Below the pieces are notes generated by a model. It ran no database searches. It worked only from the letters and a program-made list of their open reading frames with translations, and was not told where the DNA came from. A stretch of 64,000 nucleotides of DNA from Ianthella basta (Eukaryota; Porifera; Demospongiae; Verongiida; Ianthellidae): contig OZ025877.1 in NCBI GenBank assembly GCA_964019415.1, positions 4,046,742-4,110,741 of the forward strand, given 5' to 3'. Positions within the stretch are counted from its first letter, which is position 1, and every line of letters starts with the position of its first letter. Position numbers and translations under genes: made by a program. Shown one piece after another: positions 63,101 through 64,000 of the stretch.

Positions 63101-63830
63101 GGAGCATGTAAATTTATAAGATGCAACCGGTATAATCTGTATATAATGGCCCTCTTTAATACATGTAATAATTTTGTACTATTGTCAATGTATGCAGACA
63201 AACTAGATGTTTGCAATTGCTTTTTTTCTTTTGATCGAGCAAAGTGGCTGCTCTGGATGCAGACATTGCTTGGAAGAACAGCTAAGCCGATTTGTTAGCT
63301 GTTTTGTGGAAAAGTACAATGCACCTTATATTAAATTGGTACAATCCTGATTCCTTACTCATTGCTTGGACCATGAAGTCCCAATTTTTGTGAGCTTTCA
63401 ACATCCATATGTCCCTCATATTCATACACTATAGGGTATAGGTATCACCAATACAGTAATCTTTGTCTATAATCTTCCTCCTCCCACTAATTATTTTCAA
63501 TATACAAGTCCCCACTGATGTTGCTGCTGTGTTAATCCTTTGCTCTTCTCTCCACCACACAATTCTCCCTAAATCTCATCCTTAGGTCTCCTTTGCTTGC
63601 TGTCATGACTGTTTATGCTTCTATCTCACCTATTACTGCCCCTGCTGCAGTTGTTGATTGTGGGACCCCTCCTGCTGCTCATGTTAATGGTAATCAACCC
63701 GTGTACTCCAGTACAACCTTTGAGTCCACAGTGACATACACTTGTCAGTCAGGCTACATGCGGGTAGGAGATAGAACTATCACTTGTTTGGCAAATGGAC
63801 AGTGGAGTGCAAGTGCACCAGTTTGTAATC
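42126..63830 (+). CDS. Gene 3: signal peptide - EMI - CCP array (3' end outside window)
   Basis: Signal-peptide exon 42126-42253 (MHIKGKWPFVFSLFLLFILW, then EQVQG before RCSSC), EMI exons 42412-42570 and 42695-42795, CCP 45709-45882, then A/B-type CCP exons: 49039-49218, 50808-50984, 52112-52291, 52450-52626, 57853-58032, 58222-58398, 59206-59385, 59575-59751, 62354-62530, 62696-62872, 63651-63830. Phases match throughout (2, 2, 1, then all 1-1). EMI domains sit at the N-terminus of secreted multimeric matrix proteins; EMI plus CCP repeats suggests a matrix or surface recognition protein. Joining the CCP array to the EMI exons across the 3.2-kb intron 45883-49038 is inference from phase and order; the array could belong to a separate gene. 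Confidence 0.68.
43529..43600. repeat. CA microsatellite
   Basis: (CA)n in the gene 3 intron between the EMI exons and the first CCP exon. Confidence 0.95.
44480..45445. mobile_element. Inverted-repeat (MITE-like) element, nested foldback
   Basis: Ends are 23-bp inverted repeats, ATATGTGAGCAGATCTGAGA at 44480 and its complement ending at 45445. Inside is a second inverted repeat (about 44685-44745 versus 44872-44940, sharing AGTAAGGATGTAGGGATGGC), and two copies of a small palindrome AGAGAGT...ACTCTCT near 45001 and 45193. No transposase reading frame. Type unknown; a non-autonomous DNA element is the likeliest. Confidence 0.6.
45709..45882 (+). CDS. Gene 3 first CCP exon
   Basis: Phase 1-1 CCP exon: [39 protein letters not shown]. 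It joins in phase to the EMI exon ending at 42795. It resembles the gene 2 CCPs more than the A/B-type CCPs downstream, so the local CCPs have mixed ancestry. Confidence 0.85.
45883..49038. other. Gene 3 intron before the A/B CCP array
   Basis: Apart from the minus-strand retroelement relic at 46560-47730 I see no coding exon. From about 48560 the sequence already matches the intronic part of the 1.3-kb CCP unit (for example ACTAGATGTTTGCAATTGCA and the pyrimidine-rich run before each A exon). Confidence 0.5.
46560..47730 (-). pseudogene. Degenerate retroelement coding relic (minus strand)
   Basis: Broken minus-strand frames contain MLKKWMKLPRKATQAILYHP (LPRxxxxA-L-Y type, seen in the C-terminal part of some reverse-transcriptase proteins), then SLQSVSRTTGRNWSYQ, RYTWRQDSVLLRLV and ITFLELTV in the next sense-order segments. 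The order LPR..., YTWR-H/Q-DSVL, ...DI-FLEL resembles the tail of non-LTR-type reverse transcriptase genes. No catalytic core is visible. Assignment is tentative. Confidence 0.4.
49308..49421 (-). repeat. (GAT)n tail/microsatellite at LINE 3' end
   Basis: On the minus strand a (GAT)n run directly follows the LINE 3' untranslated part, as expected of a LINE with a simple-repeat tail. It translates to a poly-Asp frame that is not a gene. Confidence 0.8.
49308..50703 (-). mobile_element. 5'-truncated non-LTR retrotransposon (LINE)
   Basis: Minus-strand reverse transcriptase, 3' end at left. Segments: GAFRRGRSCVDQIFTIRQL and MVIACIDLEKAC (RT palm start), QGVRLGCVMSPWLFNVFMDG, LLFADDVVMV (FADD catalytic motif at 50187-50198), MHWGKTKVMMV, LKYLGAMISADG, and a C-terminal RGRPRKRWTDNF. 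A target duplication AATGTTGTATAT(AT)CA flanks it (49298-49312 and 50704-50719). Dead: a frameshift near 50445 and a Trp codon changed to TGA at about 49806-49808. The 5' endonuclease part is missing. The clade is not certain; a short 3' UTR plus (GAT)n tail would suit RTE-like elements. Confidence 0.85.
51013..51372. mobile_element. Foldback element with hammerhead-like motif, next to a splice donor
   Basis: Inverted arms: GATATGATGAACGACTTCC type end at 51017 and its partner ending near 51360, sharing ACACTAGCCCAAGTTAATAA at 51045 and complement near 51340. A hammerhead-like motif lies at 51282-51316 (CTGATTA, then GTGAC stem, GTCAC, AAAA, CGTC). The sequence AGTGAGTTTACT occurs on both sides (50984-50995 and 51363-51374), indicating a 12-bp target duplication that includes the splice donor of exon 50808-50984. 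No coding capacity. Confidence 0.75.
53975..54734. mobile_element. Penelope-like element fragment as inverted dimer
   Basis: Left arm 53975-54288 is the reverse complement of right arm 54419-54734, with a 130-nt loop. The + strand right half encodes the C-terminal part of a GIY-YIG-type endonuclease (RMKEHWDACQKG, EKSALAEHAWENHHPIRWEE, KELMLKEAIQIRLN, LNRDGGLELPGCW) as in Penelope-like elements. Both arms have a hammerhead-like motif: + strand 54641-54673 (CTGAAGA, A, GACCAGA-GCA-TCTGGTC, AAAA, TGTC) and its minus-strand partner at about 54028-54063. Confidence 0.78.
54641..54673 (+). ncRNA. Hammerhead-like motif in Penelope-like repeat
   Basis: CTGAAGA core (fits CTGANGA), A, perfect 7-bp stem GACCAGA/TCTGGTC with GCA loop, then AAAA where GAAA is required, then TGTC. 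Probably a decayed ribozyme. Penelope-like elements are known to carry hammerhead motifs in their terminal repeats. Confidence 0.45.
55843..55893. repeat. Short GC-rich perfect palindrome
   Basis: Arms GCAGCGGCCCGTTTCGAAAC and its complement, 9-nt spacer, just upstream (minus strand) of the integrase ATG at 55759. Each arm contains TTTCGAAA. Confidence 0.8.
57035..57165. repeat. GT microsatellite followed by CATG run
   Basis: (GT)n at 57035-57140 then (CATG)n at 57141-57165, inside the composite insertion. Confidence 0.95.
59841..62008 (+). mobile_element. Degenerate reverse-transcriptase element
   Basis: Inserted in the intron of the fourth CCP unit with loss of some host sequence. Plus-strand fragments: ALVKVDFQNAFNSIHRDKL (RT motif A) at about 60223-60280, FYLDDG (RT catalytic motif, Y-x-D-D) at 60470-60487, then HPCSSCGHLVDIFGHHGWSC at about 61363-61420 (C-x-x-C-x-n-H-x-n-C zinc-knuckle-like), and TMVPWSNGRF with DPTCVDSL near 61541-61596. 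Fragments lie in different frames with stops between, so inactive. The order RT, then CxxC/H/C knuckle, then a D-x-T-C-V-D segment recurs in an uncharacterised family of animal retroelement proteins; I cannot name it. Confidence 0.7.
62354..62530 (+). CDS. Chimeric A/B/A CCP exon
   Basis: The first about 40 nt (VVDCGTPPAAHVN) are A-type, the middle (GTFSTTFMSTVTYSC, GSSTLTCMANGQW) is B-type, and the end (ASAPLCIRE, GTGAGTTA donor) is A-type again. Length 177 nt is the B-type length. The four CCP cysteines and the Trp are retained, so it should fold. Confidence 0.88.
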
Positions 63831-64000
63831 GTGAGTTAACTCTGCAACAGTAAGCCTTTGGCAGCTGATACTACGGCACCCATACTATAAAGCAGCATCC
63901 TGATAATGTAATACCAGAGCACCACTAAAATATTACCAGTATTCATTTCTACCGTTATGGACAATTGTTTTTAATCTACTTCTTTCACACTCACTAACCC

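Larger units (their letters stand above)
49039..63830 (+). repeat. Tandem array of A/B CCP exon pairs, unit about 1.3 kb
   Basis: A-type exons (180 nt, DCGTPPAAHVNG, GYMRVGDRT, APVCNRE): 49039, 52112, 57853, 59206, 62354 (chimeric, 177 nt), 63651. B-type exons (177 nt, ISCGVPPAAPTNG, GYTLQGNST, VPTCNSE): 50808, 52450, 58222, 59575, 62696. Introns are repeated with the exons, including fixed landmarks (GTGGTACAATCCTGATTC, ACTAGATGTTTGCAATTG). Units at 57853 and 59206 differ by only a handful of bases over about 550 bp. Distances between A exons are 3073, 5741, 1353, 3148 and 1297; removing the inserted elements brings all near 1.3 kb. The array continues past the right edge. Confidence 0.92.

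Overview
The window looks like nuclear DNA of an early-branching animal, most likely a demosponge. The evidence is short introns in a dense multi-exon layout, long runs of one-exon sushi (CCP) modules, SRCR+CCP+TSP1 mosaics, Calx-beta-like and EMI domains and a class B2 (adhesion) GPCR, together with an AT-rich intron background and many retroelement relics. The species cannot be fixed from sequence alone. All main genes lie on the + strand. || 1-14.4 kb: the 3' part of a large adhesion-GPCR gene (gene 1; its 5' end is outside the window). It has 14 complete CCP exons and one partial, a Calx-beta-like domain, a tandemly repeated stalk module (hormone-receptor-like + helical segment + Cys-rich + thrombospondin-type-3 calcium loop), then HormR, GAIN, GPS, seven TM segments and a tail with an ITIM-like tyrosine motif. 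Reading phase is continuous across every exon I assigned, so this copy looks intact. The last two exons are tandemly duplicated (13.9-14.4 kb). || 14.4-18.3 kb: intergenic, with transposon debris. || 18.3-27.7 kb: gene 2, with a signal peptide, 4 SRCR, 5 CCP and 4 TSP1 modules, all phase 1-1 exons. It either stops at 27734 or splices on into the next block. || 28.4-38.1 kb: a second copy of the gene 1 receptor from within its penultimate CCP exon to the tail. It carries at least seven disabling changes (nonsense, frameshift, splice-site loss, a foldback transposon inside an exon) and is a pseudogene in its GPCR part. The duplication continues into the 3' flank, ending near 41.4 kb. || 42.1-64 kb (runs off the right edge): gene 3, with a signal peptide, a split EMI domain, one CCP exon, then a tandem array of alternating A- and B-type CCP exons. 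The array period is about 1.3 kb once transposon insertions are subtracted. One A exon (62354-62530) is an A/B/A chimera that suggests gene conversion. The introns hold a 5'-truncated LINE, several foldback elements, a KRBA2/GIN-like integrase pseudogene split by a Penelope-like inverted dimer, and a degenerate reverse-transcriptase element. || A cross-cutting signal is a hammerhead-ribozyme-like motif (CTGANGA, stem, GAAA, CGTC) recurring in six otherwise different repeats. Taken together this is an expanding cluster of recognition-type surface proteins built from shuffled one-exon modules, with ongoing segmental duplication, exon-array turnover and transposon invasion.
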